Shown: positions 36,357 through 45,553 of the stretch, one piece after another
Layout of the letters: every line of letters starts with the position of its first letter
How positions within the stretch are numbered: position 1 is the stretch's first letter
Assembly: GCF_905175385.1 (NCBI RefSeq)
Contig: NZ_HG992750.1
Span: 496,001-560,000, forward strand
DNA from: Vibrio sp. B1FLJ16
GTDB lineage: Bacteria; Pseudomonadota; Gammaproteobacteria; Enterobacterales; Vibrionaceae
Direction: 5' to 3'
Length of the DNA: 64,000 nt
Notes under the pieces: model-generated
The model's input: the letters and a program-made list of their open reading frames with translations, nothing else
What the model was told of the DNA's origin: nothing
The model's database searches: none
Program-made: the position numbers and the translations under genes

Positions 36357-37445
36357 TCAAAGTCGATGAATCGCCACAGGAATACGCCTTGGGCCAAAGT
36401 TTTCTTTTGGTCCGGCAAAACGTCCGGGAATTTTGTAGCCACAATGATTACAGTGGCCGTTATTGTCTAGCTCGTAATCGCCAAGCTGATACCAGTCTCT
36501 TTCAATCACTTGTTTACCGCAAACAGGGCAGTAAGTCGCGTCGGACGCCGGATCATGCACGTTGCCACAATAGACAAAGTGCAAACCATGTGAAAGCGCG
36601 ATATTACGGGCTCTTAATAAGGTGCTGAGCGGCGTTCTGCCCTTATCCAGCATTTTAAAATCCGGATGAAAGGCACTAAAGTGCAGGGGAACATCAGGAC
36701 CAAGATTTTCGGCTATCCATTGGCACATCGCGTTGAGTTCAGCGTCGCTGTCATTTTCATCCGGGATGAGAAGAGTCGTCAGTTCGAACCAGACGTTCGT
36801 TTCATTTTTCAGATATAGCAAGGTATCAAGAACGGGTTGCAGGTGGCCGTGGCAAATCTTGTGATAGAACTCTTCCGTGAATCCTTTCAAGTCGATATTG
36901 GCTGCATCCATATGACGGTAAAACTCTTCTCTCGGTTCTTCACATATGTAACCAGCGCTGACGGCGACACTTTTCAAACCAAGCGCACGAGCCGCTATTG
37001 CAGCATCTATCGCGTATTCCATAAACACCACGGGGTCGTTGTAGGTAAACGCAATACTTTTGCAGCCGTATTTTAACGCCGTATGGGCTAATTCTTCAGG
37101 CATAGCGGTATCGCACAACGTATCGAGCTGACGAGATTTGCTGATATCCCAGTTCTGGCAAAACTGGCAGCTCAGATTACAGCCGGCGGTACCAAAGCTC
37201 AGAACACTAGAGCCCGGGTAAAAGTGATTGAGGGGCTTTTTCTCTATAGGATCAATGCAGAAGCCTGACGAACGGCCATAGCTAGTCAGAACGACTTCTC
37301 CTTGTCTATGCATGCGCACAAAACATGCGCCGCGCTTGCCCTCCCGAAGTGTGCATTTACGCGGACATACATCGCAACAGACTCGACCATCATCGAGCTT
37401 ATGCCAGTATTGGGTGGGGAAATAATCAGGAGGAGAGGTTTGCAT
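36357..37445 (-). CDS. amrS: AmmeMemoRadiSam system radical SAM enzyme
   Basis: A 362-residue radical SAM protein. The cluster-binding motif is Cys-Asn-Leu-Ser-Cys-Gln-Phe-Cys (about 89-96). An N-terminal Cys-X2-Cys-X3-Cys (about 24-31) and C-terminal Cys-X2-Cys pairs (near 320 and 345) probably bind zinc or a second cluster. The fold resembles pyruvate formate-lyase activases, but this subgroup travels with Memo and AMMECR1 proteins, both encoded divergently 64 bp away. The reaction is not established. The extra C-terminal zinc-ribbon is a family feature. Confidence 0.9.
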   Translation of the reverse strand: MQTSPPDYFPTQYWHKLDDGRVCCDVCPRKCTLREGKRGACFVRMHRQGEVVLTSYGRSSGFCIDPIEKKPLNHFYPGSSVLSFGTAGCNLSCQFCQNWDISKSRQLDTLCDTAMPEELAHTALKYGCKSIAFTYNDPVVFMEYAIDAAIAARALGLKSVAVSAGYICEEPREEFYRHMDAANIDLKGFTEEFYHKICHGHLQPVLDTLLYLKNETNVWFELTTLLIPDENDSDAELNAMCQWIAENLGPDVPLHFSAFHPDFKMLDKGRTPLSTLLRARNIALSHGLHFVYCGNVHDPASDATYCPVCGKQVIERDWYQLGDYELDNNGHCNHCGYKIPGRFAGPKENFGPRRIPVAIHRL

Positions 37446-37509
37446 AGTGAATTAACCCTCTGATGACCTACACTGAAAGTATAGTTGATGCAATGCGAGT
37501 AGGACGACT

Positions 37510-38313
37510 ATGAAATATCGAGAAGCTGCGGTGGCCGGAAGATTTTATCCCGCGGCAGAAAATGAGCTCAACAACCAACTGGCCAGTTTTCTCTCTGAGC
37601 AAGCCATATTACCTGAAGCTCCAAAGGCGCTAATTGTTCCCCATGCTGGTTATTTTTATTCAGGGGCGGTTGCTGCGAAAGCGTATCGCTTGCTTGGGAA
37701 CAGTAAGCATCGTTTTTCTCGTGTTGTTCTGTTTGGACCCAGTCACCATGTTGCGCTTGAAGGTTGTGCGGTGCCGAGCAGTGATGCATTTCTGACGCCA
37801 AGCGGTGAAGTGGCAATTGATCGGGACAGTGTAGATTTGCTTGTATCAGAAGGATTAGCAGCAGAGTCGGATCAAGCCCACCACTGGGAACACTCCTTAG
37901 AAGTACAGCTTCCTTTCCTACAATATTGTCTTGATAACTTCACGCTTCTCCCAGTCGTTGTGGGGCGAGACATGCATGGTTACGTTAAGCGAATTCTGGA
38001 GTCAGTCGCACAATCTCCCGAGACACTGATTGTGGTGAGTAGCGATCTCAGTCATTACCATCCATACAGCGAAGCTAATGAGATTGATGCAGATACGATT
38101 CAGCGTGTTTTGTCGTTTGGGAGTAATATTCATCCGGAACGGGCGTGCGGCTGCAATGCGATAAATGGCTTACTTGATTATGCGAGAGAACAGCACTGGG
38201 AGATCAAGTGTGTGAATTACACCAACTCCGGAGATGTTATGGCGCATCATGAACACCGCGCTCCGGAGCCCTCCGAGGGGGTAGTCGGTTATGCCAGCTT
38301 CATCTTGTTTTGA
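37510..38313 (+). CDS. amrB: AmmeMemoRadiSam system protein B (Memo-like)
   Basis: A 267-residue Memo-fold protein, related to extradiol dioxygenase LigB. Landmarks are Val-Pro-His-Ala-Gly-Tyr near 43-48, Gly-Pro-Ser-His-His near 75-79, Trp-Glu-His-Ser-Leu-Glu-Val-Gln near 125-132 and Ser-Ser-Asp-Leu-Ser-His-Tyr near 177-183. The His residues are placed to bind a metal. Human MEMO1 is the eukaryotic relative. The 3' end overlaps the AMMECR1 gene by 23 bp. Confidence 0.9.
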   Translation: MKYREAAVAGRFYPAAENELNNQLASFLSEQAILPEAPKALIVPHAGYFYSGAVAAKAYRLLGNSKHRFSRVVLFGPSHHVALEGCAVPSSDAFLTPSGEVAIDRDSVDLLVSEGLAAESDQAHHWEHSLEVQLPFLQYCLDNFTLLPVVVGRDMHGYVKRILESVAQSPETLIVVSSDLSHYHPYSEANEIDADTIQRVLSFGSNIHPERACGCNAINGLLDYAREQHWEIKCVNYTNSGDVMAHHEHRAPEPSEGVVGYASFILF

Positions 38314-38869
38314 ATTAAGTAAGGAAGCCCGCGCTAAGTTACTTCAAATGGTTTGGCAAGTTCTTGATGACGCGATGAAGGGTAGTGGAATGAAATTGCC
38401 TTCGGAGCCAAGTAACCAAGAATTACTCAAACCTGCGGCCTGTTTTGTCACATTACATCATAATGGCGAGTTGCGTGGCTGTATCGGATCTCTTGAAGCG
38501 CAAGAACCACTTTGGCTCAATGCCTGCAAAAATGCTTATGCGAGTGGCTATAAAGACAAGCGTTTTCAGCCTCTGACGCTAGCAGACCGCAGTGGTCTGA
38601 GTCTGGAGATTTCCGTTTTATCTGAACTCGTTCCTATGAATAACGAAGGTGAAGCTGCTTTGCTCAGAGAGTTACGTCCCGATATAGATGGACTGTTATT
38701 GGAAGAAGGTTCTCACCGATCGGTATTTCTGCCGTCGGTTTGGGAGGTATTACCTACGCCCGAGAAATTCGTTCAGGCATTAAAGCGCAAAGGAGGCTGG
38801 CTGGAGAGCTACTGGAGTGAAGACATCAGCCTTCACCGATTCACGACTGTTGTGATTGAAGACTCGTAG
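38291..38869 (+). CDS. amrA: AmmeMemoRadiSam system protein A (AMMECR1 domain)
   Basis: A 192-residue AMMECR1-domain protein with the invariant Leu-Arg-Gly-Cys-Ile-Gly hexapeptide (about 58-63) and the following Asn-Ala-Tyr-Ala-Ser-Gly-Tyr-Lys-Asp-Lys-Arg-Phe block. The start overlaps amrB, implying translational coupling. The conserved cysteine and neighbouring residues suggest an enzyme or RNA/nucleotide contact; no activity is proven. Confidence 0.9.
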   Translation: MPASSCFELSKEARAKLLQMVWQVLDDAMKGSGMKLPSEPSNQELLKPAACFVTLHHNGELRGCIGSLEAQEPLWLNACKNAYASGYKDKRFQPLTLADRSGLSLEISVLSELVPMNNEGEAALLRELRPDIDGLLLEEGSHRSVFLPSVWEVLPTPEKFVQALKRKGGWLESYWSEDISLHRFTTVVIEDS

Positions 38870-38887
38870 CTTCCAACGTCCTGCCAA

Positions 38888-39478
38888 TTACTGAGAAGCT
38901 GGGTAACGGTTAATAACGTTCTCTAGCGTCATAATCCCGAACATGATCTTTCTGACAAACGACTCGGAGCTGCCAACAAAGTAAAAGTGTGGATGCTTGG
39001 ACCAAATACGTTGCAGTTTTTTGTCCAGTTTTGCTGCCTGTTCCAGTGATTCACTTCTGGTTGGGTTGTTACTGCTGATCTCTTGTCCCGACGCGGCGGC
39101 AGATTCAAAAAAGATCACCGCATCATATCTTTCAAGTTCTTTTTCAAACGTTGAGTTTACCTGTTTGAAAAAGTCACTCTCGGAGTTAGGCCAATACGCG
39201 AGCCCGTCCAGTGAACCACGGTCACACACCAATAATCGATCCGGATACTGAATCTTGTGGATGTCTTCGAGGTTTTTTTGCAGTTGAAAGATGGTCTTCT
39301 GAACCATTTTGACACATTGCTCGTTGTCTGAGCGTGTGACGCCACCAGAAAAAAGCAAAGTTGCGGCTTCAGGAACCACCATGATTTGCCCGCAAAGTTC
39401 TCTGCGAAAAAGATCCAGCGCAGTAGTTTTTCCACCACCCGGGCCTCCGGTTACCACAACCTTAAGTTGCTTTTTCAT
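38888..39478 (-). CDS. AAA_28-type P-loop ATPase (NadR/Ttd14-like)
   Basis: A 196-residue single-domain P-loop protein with Walker A Gly-Gly-Pro-Gly-Gly-Gly-Lys-Thr-Thr at about 11-19 and Val-Cys-Asp-Arg-Gly-Ser-Leu-Asp (about 84-91) as Walker B-like segment. The Asp-Arg-Gly and Phe-Glu-Ser-Ala-Ala motifs match the AAA_28 group, whose better known members act as nucleoside or NR kinases or phosphoinositide-binding GTPases. It is convergent to amrA with an 18-bp gap. A small-molecule kinase is possible. Confidence 0.75.
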   Translation of the reverse strand: MKKQLKVVVTGGPGGGKTTALDLFRRELCGQIMVVPEAATLLFSGGVTRSDNEQCVKMVQKTIFQLQKNLEDIHKIQYPDRLLVCDRGSLDGLAYWPNSESDFFKQVNSTFEKELERYDAVIFFESAAASGQEISSNNPTRSESLEQAAKLDKKLQRIWSKHPHFYFVGSSESFVRKIMFGIMTLENVINRYPASQ

Positions 39479-39614
39479 TGCTGCCTCTCGCTTAGGTACT
39501 ACCTTGATATTTAAAGCTTAGTCGAAATGTATCCAAAGAAAGGCAATGTTAGATTTTAAAAATGTGTCGTATTGGCAGTCATTAATCGACCGCCCTGCGG
39601 TTTTGGGATATTCG

Positions 39615-40418
39615 TCAGATTATTTCGAATTGAATACGCTTTTCATCGTGCATATTGATTGAGTGAATGTCGATGCTGCCGGGATGGAACTCGCACAAGC
39701 TAAGGCGAGGGTCTGGGATAAAGTTGTTAGCGCTATAGCCACAGCCAGTATCGATGAATATTTTGTTTCGCTTTATTTTCGGGCTGTCTAAAGGGGTGTG
39801 TCCGGATATAACAAAATCGACATTATTGATATGTGTTCCTGTACTTCTCAATATATCGTCCCGCCCCCATAACATGGTCTTCAGCGATTCTTTATCTATA
39901 GGAGCTTCTGGTGGCCAGCGGGCAAAAGGACATTCCGCGTGTACAACACCGATTCGTAAATCTCCGACTTTGACAGTAAGCGTGAGGCTATAGTGCGAAG
40001 TGATTGTTTCTATTGCGGTGTTCTGTTCGGCATGATTCAGCGATAACCACCATTCGCCGCCGTTTCTCATCCAAGTGTTTCTTGTATATGGGTCTGCATC
40101 ATACCTTTCGAGAATGAAGCATTCATGATTACCTAAAACGGGAAAAAACCATTTTTCTCTGGCGAGATTCAGACAGTGTAATGAGTCCTCTCCGCGGTCG
40201 GTTAAATCACCGACTGAAAAGAGGCGATCTTTATATTTGTCGAAATGAAGTTGCTTTAACGCGTGAATAAGCAGCGAGAAATTGCCATGAATATCTCCGA
40301 CAAACAAATCTCTGCCATGTTTATTCTGTTTGAAATGGGTATGAACTGGTATATCCGATGAAGCAATCATGAAAATAGTATTGGTGAGCATCCTGTCAAA
40401 TAAGAATAGCACAGGCAT
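39615..40418 (-). CDS. Calcineurin-like metallophosphatase (PrpA/PrpB-type)
   Basis: The protein has the full metallophosphoesterase signature: Gly-Asp-Ile-His-Gly, Gly-Asp-Leu-Thr-Asp-Arg-Gly, Gly-Asn-His-Glu, a later His in Gly-Val-Val-His-Ala-Glu, and Ser-Gly-His-Thr-Pro. This order is found in PPP-type bacterial serine/threonine phosphatases and diadenosine tetraphosphatases. Of the several Met codons near the start, Met17 (40370) places the first strand where the family expects it; the annotated span uses the longest option. It is a stand-alone gene. Protein phosphatase activity is likely but not certain. Confidence 0.83.
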   Translation of the reverse strand: MPVLFLFDRMLTNTIFMIASSDIPVHTHFKQNKHGRDLFVGDIHGNFSLLIHALKQLHFDKYKDRLFSVGDLTDRGEDSLHCLNLAREKWFFPVLGNHECFILERYDADPYTRNTWMRNGGEWWLSLNHAEQNTAIETITSHYSLTLTVKVGDLRIGVVHAECPFARWPPEAPIDKESLKTMLWGRDDILRSTGTHINNVDFVISGHTPLDSPKIKRNKIFIDTGCGYSANNFIPDPRLSLCEFHPGSIDIHSINMHDEKRIQFEII

Positions 40419-40456
40419 GACATAGGGCTTCTTCGAAAAATAAACAGCCGTTGGGA

Positions 40457-41335
40457 TCAGTTACCGCTTACTTCATTCAAAATGAAATCCCGAAAAGCCT
40501 GATTCGCACGTGAAAGGTAGCTGTCTCTGCGCCATGCCAGACTCAAATCAATTTCGAATGTCTCTGCGAATGGTCTGGTGACGATGTCTTCGTCCTCGCT
40601 GATAACAACTGCCCACAGTGGTGAAACGGCATAGCCCTGGCGGATCACGGATTTTATTAAAGGTAGTAAGTTACTGCTAAACGCGACTTTGGGCTTGATG
40701 TTTACCTGTTGAGATATTCGGTCCAGTAATGTGTGATGGTAATAGCCTTTTTGAAAGAGTACTAAGTCGTGCGCGAGAAAATCAGAGTATTCAATCACTT
40801 CTTTTTCAGCTAGAGGGTGGTCAACCGCCATGCATACCACCATCTCTTCGCGGATCAGGAAGCCACTTTCTAACTCAGGAGTAAGATCTTTACTGGCGAC
40901 AACACCCAGCTCGACTTCGCCATTAAGCAGTAATTGCCGAATGTTACGGGTACCAGTATCAAGGATGTTCATATCAATATTGGGGTACTGATGCCTGAAC
41001 GCCATAACAAGAGGCGGGAAATAGTAGGAACCAAGCATACTGGGTACGGCAACGTCCACATGCCCTTGATCCAGTCCTTCCATGGCTTGCATCGCCAGCT
41101 TGGCGTCCTCAGCTTGTTTAAGTATTTGTTTTGCGTGAGAGAGAAATTCGCTACCAGCTATCGTTAACGAGATACCGCGATCCCTGCGATTAAACAGTTT
41201 TGCTTTAAGTTCGTGTTCTAACTTTTTGATGCTACTGCTGATCGCTGGCTGTGCCAGATTGAGAGCTCGTGCTGCCGCAGAAACAGAGCTTCGCTCCGCC
41301 GCTTCAACGAAATGTTTTAACTGACGTAATTCCAT
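40457..41335 (-). CDS. LysR-family regulator, YnfL-like
   Basis: A 292-residue LysR protein; the helix-turn-helix is at about 1-60 (Glu-Leu-Arg-Gln-Leu-Lys-His-Phe start; Leu-Ala-Gln-Pro-Ala-Ile-Ser in the recognition helix). I chose ATG 41335, since the upstream in-frame extension to 41419 has no family counterpart. It is divergent from an MFS transporter gene, the same arrangement as ynfL/ynfM of E. coli, so it most likely controls that transporter. Confidence 0.86.
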   Translation of the reverse strand: MELRQLKHFVEAAERSSVSAAARALNLAQPAISSSIKKLEHELKAKLFNRRDRGISLTIAGSEFLSHAKQILKQAEDAKLAMQAMEGLDQGHVDVAVPSMLGSYYFPPLVMAFRHQYPNIDMNILDTGTRNIRQLLLNGEVELGVVASKDLTPELESGFLIREEMVVCMAVDHPLAEKEVIEYSDFLAHDLVLFQKGYYHHTLLDRISQQVNIKPKVAFSSNLLPLIKSVIRQGYAVSPLWAVVISEDEDIVTRPFAETFEIDLSLAWRRDSYLSRANQAFRDFILNEVSGN

Positions 41336-41361
41336 ATAAAACCATCCCTGTCCATATAGGA

Positions 41362-41407
41362 TATTGATGTCAATACACTTATATTTTCCATAAATATTGT
41401 TTATGGA
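41362..41407. promoter_or_regulatory. Operator candidates between the LysR and MFS genes
   Basis: Two perfect inverted repeats lie here: TATTGATGTCAATA (41362-41375) and TCCATAAA-N5-TTTATGGA (41387-41407). The second has the AT-rich symmetric form expected for a LysR site, while T-N11-A spacing fits both. Assignment to this LysR is from position only. Confidence 0.5.
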
Positions 41408-41491
41408 TCTGATAAACACAAAATATTTTTTTTATTGCTGATTGACCAATACGCTTATTTTTGTGACCAATATCAATAAAAGTAGTTAGCA

Positions 41492-42694
41492 GTGAAAAAA
41501 TTAGCCCATTACAACAGAGTCGTCATTTGTGTCTGTCTCTTCTCCATTGTGACGTTTTCCAATATTTACTGGTTGCAGCCTTTGCTCCCGGTTCTGCAGG
41601 AAGCGTTTCACGTAAGTTCCCTTGAAGCCAACCTTGCAATGTCAGCCCCGCTATTTGGGATGGGGTTAGGTTTACTGTTTTTCGCCAGTTTGTCGGATTC
41701 CATCGGGCGATGCAAAGTGATGCTGGGCGGAACGGCTTTTGGATTGTTGGTTTCTCTCGCACTGCCTCTGGCTGAGAATTATCATGTTTTCTTGTCACTA
41801 CGTTTCTTACAAGGGGTTTTCTTAGCGGTTTGTCCGGCTTTAGCAGTACCGTTAATGAGTGAAGAGCTGCGTAAAAACTGGTTCGCAAGTGCGGTCGGTT
41901 TGTATGTGGCCTCGAATACAATCGGTGGGATTTGCAGCCGCTTGATGGGCGGACTCAGTGCAGAACTACTTGGTAACTGGGCTTATGCAGGCTATATGAT
42001 TGCGGGTATTAGTGTGGTTCTGTATGGCATTATTTATTACCTGCTGCCTGCTCAGCGCCACTTCCAACCGGCTCCGCTAAAAGTAGTCAAATGCCTTAAA
42101 GCGTATGGCTATCATTTCAAAAATCCTCAGTTGGTGGTTCTGTATCTGTTTATTGGCTTGGCATTCGGTACATTTGTCAATCTTACCAACTATATGATGA
42201 TGGTGCTGAGTGACTATCCCTATCACTTACCGAGCGACATTAGAAGCCTAATGTTCCTGACGTTGCTTGGCGGTACGACCAGCTCATCGCTTGCAGGGCA
42301 GTTTGCGAAAAAATACAGTCCGATTGCCGGCGTCGCATTTGGTGCGATTATTATGTTACTAGCTAATTTCCTGATGAGTTGGTCGAATATCTCCACGTTG
42401 GTGGTGGGTATGGTGATGGTTTCGGTCGGATTCTTCTTCTGTCATGCTCAGGCGAGTACCTTAGTCGGCAGAAAAGCCACTAAATCAAAAGGTAGTGCGC
42501 AAGCGTTATACAGTTTGTTTTATTACTCTGGCGCGAGTGTGGGGGTGTTTTTCCTGGAACCATTTTATCAGGCTTGGGGATGGCAGGGCATTTTGATTGC
42601 CACACGTATTGCTTTAACGATGTGTATTCTCCTGGTGATTATTTATCAGTGGATCAAAATCTATAAAGACAATCACTCTGCGGCAATGCCTTAA
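41492..42694 (+). CDS. MFS transporter, YnfM-like
   Basis: A 400-residue transporter with twelve predicted helices and the loop 2-3 MFS motif Asp-Ser-Ile-Gly-Arg-Cys-Lys (about 69-75). The sequence style and divergent LysR partner fit the YnfM (drug/metabolite efflux) group. The start is GTG 41492. The substrate is unknown; the cytosine deaminase gene is convergent to it, not part of its operon. Confidence 0.86.
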   Translation: MKKLAHYNRVVICVCLFSIVTFSNIYWLQPLLPVLQEAFHVSSLEANLAMSAPLFGMGLGLLFFASLSDSIGRCKVMLGGTAFGLLVSLALPLAENYHVFLSLRFLQGVFLAVCPALAVPLMSEELRKNWFASAVGLYVASNTIGGICSRLMGGLSAELLGNWAYAGYMIAGISVVLYGIIYYLLPAQRHFQPAPLKVVKCLKAYGYHFKNPQLVVLYLFIGLAFGTFVNLTNYMMMVLSDYPYHLPSDIRSLMFLTLLGGTTSSSLAGQFAKKYSPIAGVAFGAIIMLLANFLMSWSNISTLVVGMVMVSVGFFFCHAQASTLVGRKATKSKGSAQALYSLFYYSGASVGVFFLEPFYQAWGWQGILIATRIALTMCILLVIIYQWIKIYKDNHSAAMP

Positions 42695-42705
42695 CCGGGT
42701 AAACT

Positions 42706-42754
42706 ACCTCTGGATGCAGGTTCGGGAGTATGTCATGAGCCCCGCATCAGAGGT
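42706..42754. terminator. Hairpin between convergent MFS and codA genes
   Basis: ACCTCTGGATGC (42706-42717) pairs with GCATCAGAGGT (42744-42754) with one bulge and a long inner loop that itself has paired GGTTC/GAGCC words. No clear T-run follows, so termination is inferred from its position between two stop codons. Confidence 0.5.
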
Positions 42755-42782
42755 CGTTTGAGTGTGACTGTTGGCCCCTAAG

Positions 42783-44060
42783 TTAACGCTTAAAGCTAAC
42801 CGGTTCTCTGTCTTGCAGGTAGATTTCACTTTCAGCAGGTTTAGTGTGAGCAATGACTTTCCCCCGTCGGATTGAGTATTGAACAGGCACCTGGCGACGG
42901 ACTGCCTCAAAGCCATTCTCAGCGGGTAAGATGATAAGGTTTGCTGCTTTACCGACGTCAATGCCGTAAGCGTCCCCAAGTGATAATGTGCGCGCGGAGT
43001 TTTCAGTGATTAAGTCCAATGACTGGTTGATCTGCTCATAGCCCATGATCTGACACACATGCAGCCCCATATGCAGAACCTGTAACATGTTTGCCGTACC
43101 AAGCGGGTACCAAGGGTCGAACACATCATCGTGACCGAAACATACGTTGATGTTTTTCGCCATCATCTCTTTTACGCGAGTGATACCGCGACGTTTCGGG
43201 TAATCGTCAAAGCGACCTTGTAAGTGAATGTTGACTAGCGGGTTGGCCACAAAGTTAATACCGGACATACGTAATAAGCGAAACAAGCGAGAAGTGTAAG
43301 CACCATTGTAAGAGTGCATAGCCGTTGTGTGACTTGCGGTTACCTTATTGCCCATGTCGTATTTGTGAGCCAATGCCGCCACGGTTTCAACAAATCGTGA
43401 TTGTTCATCATCAATCTCGTCACAGTGAACATCGATAAGGCGGTCATATTTACGCGCTAACTCAAAGGCATAGTGCAAAGACTCAACGCCGTATTCACGG
43501 GTGAACTCAAAGTGGGGGATTGCTCCCACCACATCTGCGCCCAGCTTTACGGCTTCTTCAAGTAACTCTTTACCATTCGGGTAGGACAGAATTCCTTCCT
43601 GCGGGAAGGCAACGATCTGCAAATCGACCCAAGGCTTCATCTCTTCTTTCACTTCCAGCATCGCTTTTAAAGCGATTAAGGTAGGATCGGAAACATCAAC
43701 GTGAGTACGTACATGCTGGATACCGTTCGCGATTTGCCATTTTAGTGTTTGTTTAGCTCGCGTTTTAACATCTTCTTTTGACAATAAATCTTTGCGCTCA
43801 GCCCAACGTTCAATACCTTCAAATAGAGTGCCCGACTGGTTCCAGTTCGGCTCGCCAGCAGTTTGAGTGGTATCCAAGTGAATATGTGGCTCACAAAACG
43901 GAGGTATGACTAAACAACCTTTTGCATCTATCTCTGGTACTTCTGTTGGTGTTTCCTGACCACTAGGTGTAATGCGTCGAATAATACCGTCTTCAATATG
44001 GATATCTTGTGGTTCATTGTGTGAACGTAAAATAGCGTTACGAATATTAAGCTGAGACAT
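42783..44060 (-). CDS. codA: Cytosine deaminase
   Basis: A 425-residue amidohydrolase close to E. coli CodA in length and motifs. It has Glu-Pro-His-Ile-His-Leu-Asp (metal His pair, about 57-63), Asp-Val-His-Cys-Asp-Glu (about 207-212), Ser-His-Thr-Thr-Ala-Met (about 238-243) and Gly-His-Asp-Asp-Val-Phe-Asp-Pro-Trp (about 305-313) with the catalytic Asp. It converts cytosine to uracil and ammonia using an iron or similar metal. ATG 44060 has AAGG upstream; the longer start at 44099 is not needed. No CodB permease is adjacent. Confidence 0.92.
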   Translation of the reverse strand: MSQLNIRNAILRSHNEPQDIHIEDGIIRRITPSGQETPTEVPEIDAKGCLVIPPFCEPHIHLDTTQTAGEPNWNQSGTLFEGIERWAERKDLLSKEDVKTRAKQTLKWQIANGIQHVRTHVDVSDPTLIALKAMLEVKEEMKPWVDLQIVAFPQEGILSYPNGKELLEEAVKLGADVVGAIPHFEFTREYGVESLHYAFELARKYDRLIDVHCDEIDDEQSRFVETVAALAHKYDMGNKVTASHTTAMHSYNGAYTSRLFRLLRMSGINFVANPLVNIHLQGRFDDYPKRRGITRVKEMMAKNINVCFGHDDVFDPWYPLGTANMLQVLHMGLHVCQIMGYEQINQSLDLITENSARTLSLGDAYGIDVGKAANLIILPAENGFEAVRRQVPVQYSIRRGKVIAHTKPAESEIYLQDREPVSFKR

Positions 44061-44209
44061 AGTGTACCTTTCTGATTGAGATAGTGATGACTGAGTCACT
44101 TTGTTTTGCTTAACATTGAGTTAACAACAAGTGCCTCACAGAGTCTAGAAAATAAATATGTTATTTTCTCTGATACATAATCTGTTAACCAAGGACTTCA
44201 AAGCCCGCC

Positions 44210-44563
44210 ATGAATAAAGTTCAGCCTCCGATAAACTCACATAACAACTATCACGCGCACGTTTATTTTGACCAGCAATCCATTGCGTTTGCGGCGTCAC
44301 TATGTAAAGAAGCTGGGCGGCGTTTTAATGTAAATATCGGAAGAGTTCATGAGAAGTTGGTCGGCCCACACCCGAAATGGAGTTGCCAGATCAAATTTAC
44401 CTCAAATGAGTTTGATGAGTTGATCGCTTGGTTAGATCAAAATCGCAATGGACTATCGGTGCTAGTACACGCCGATACAGGAAATGACCTGGAGGATCAT
44501 ACGCTACATGCATATTGGTTAGGTGATAGTGTTTATCTGAATCTTTCGATGTTTGGTGCTTAA
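44210..44563 (+). CDS. DOPA 4,5-dioxygenase family protein
   Basis: A 117-residue single-domain protein with the family's His pattern: Asn-Tyr-His-Ala-His-Val-Tyr-Phe (about 13-20), Gly-Pro-His-Pro-Lys-Trp (about 51-56), and Leu-Val-His-Ala-Asp-Thr-Gly-Asn-Asp (about 83-91), followed by Asp-His-Thr. Fungal and plant relatives cleave DOPA; bacterial members are mostly uncharacterised. It stands alone between codA and the etf genes, ending in a strong terminator. Confidence 0.85.
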   Translation: MNKVQPPINSHNNYHAHVYFDQQSIAFAASLCKEAGRRFNVNIGRVHEKLVGPHPKWSCQIKFTSNEFDELIAWLDQNRNGLSVLVHADTGNDLEDHTLHAYWLGDSVYLNLSMFGA

Positions 44564-44579
44564 GAGGTGCCAGAAATAA

Positions 44580-44621
44580 AAACTCAGAGCAGAAGTTGTC
44601 CGCTCTGAGTGAGTTTATTTT
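44580..44621. terminator. Bidirectional terminator before etfA
   Basis: AACTCAGAGC pairs with GCTCTGAGT. Outer A/T pairs (AAATAAA with TTTATTT) provide T-runs for both the plus gene before it and the minus etf operon after it. Confidence 0.85.
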
Positions 44622-44626
44622 ATGGT

Positions 44627-45553
44627 TTACAACTGCTCAGCAAGCTGCGGCAATATTTCAAACAAATCGCCGACTAATCCGTAGTCCGCAACTTCGAAAA
44701 TGGGGCAGTCAGGATCTTTGTTGATGGCGACAATCACCTTTGACTCTTTCATTCCCGCAAGGTGCTGAATTGCACCAGAGATCCCAACCGCAATGTACAG
44801 TTTAGGTGCCACAATTTTACCGGTCTGACCGACCTGCAGGTCGTTGGCAACGAAGCCAGCATCGACTGCAGCGCGCGATGCACCAATAGCAGCGCCTAGT
44901 TTATCTGCGACTTTTTCAATTAACTCGAAGTTCTCTTTACTACCTACACCACGTCCCCCAGAAATCACGATTTCCGCCGCCGTCAGTTCCGGGCGTTCAG
45001 AAACGGTCTTGTCGATAGATATCAACTCAACCACTGGTGATTGAATTGAGGTTTGCTGATGCTCAATATCGACCTGGCTATTGCACGCGACTGGGTCAAA
45101 GGCAGAAGCACGCACAGTTACTACACGCAAATTGTCGTTCGAGGTCACTTTTGCAAAAGCATTACCTGCATATATTGGGCGAATAAATGTCTTTTCATCA
45201 ATAACTTGAACAATGTCAGAAATTTGCCCGACTCCGCATTTGGCTGCGATACGTGGTGCGAGATCTTTGCCTTTTGATGATGAGCTTGCCCAGAGCCCGT
45301 CGAAGCCCTCTACAAGATTTACTACTACTGGTGCGACATTTTCTGCGAATTGGTGCACTAACGACTGGTCATCAATACAAATGACTCTTGAAATACCATC
45401 AACACGACTTGCCTGTTGAGCGACGTCTTCACACTGATAGCCAATTACAAGCAAAGTGTTATCCTGGCTGACCTGATGCGCCGCGTTCACGACTTTTAAT
45501 GTATCCGCATGCAGTTGGCGGTTGTCATGTTCTGCAATAATTAGATTCTTCAT
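44627..45553 (-). CDS. etfA: Electron transfer flavoprotein, alpha subunit
   Basis: A 308-residue EtfA. The C-terminal FAD domain is well conserved: Ser-Gly-Gly-Arg-Gly-Val-Gly-Ser (about 198-205), Gly-Ala-Ser-Arg-Ala-Ala-Val-Asp (about 226-233), Gly-Gln-Thr-Gly-Lys (about 247-251), Gly-Ile-Ser-Gly-Ala-Ile-Gln-His (about 262-269). It accepts electrons from acyl-CoA dehydrogenases with EtfB. Its start overlaps the etfB stop by 4 bp. Confidence 0.95.
   Translation of the reverse strand: MKNLIIAEHDNRQLHADTLKVVNAAHQVSQDNTLLVIGYQCEDVAQQASRVDGISRVICIDDQSLVHQFAENVAPVVVNLVEGFDGLWASSSSKGKDLAPRIAAKCGVGQISDIVQVIDEKTFIRPIYAGNAFAKVTSNDNLRVVTVRASAFDPVACNSQVDIEHQQTSIQSPVVELISIDKTVSERPELTAAEIVISGGRGVGSKENFELIEKVADKLGAAIGASRAAVDAGFVANDLQVGQTGKIVAPKLYIAVGISGAIQHLAGMKESKVIVAINKDPDCPIFEVADYGLVGDLFEILPQLAEQL

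Noticed and set aside
36221..36442. Small minus-strand ORF overlapping the end of amrS
   Set aside because: The overlapping part is the radical SAM gene in another frame, and the rest runs through the palindromic intergenic repeat.
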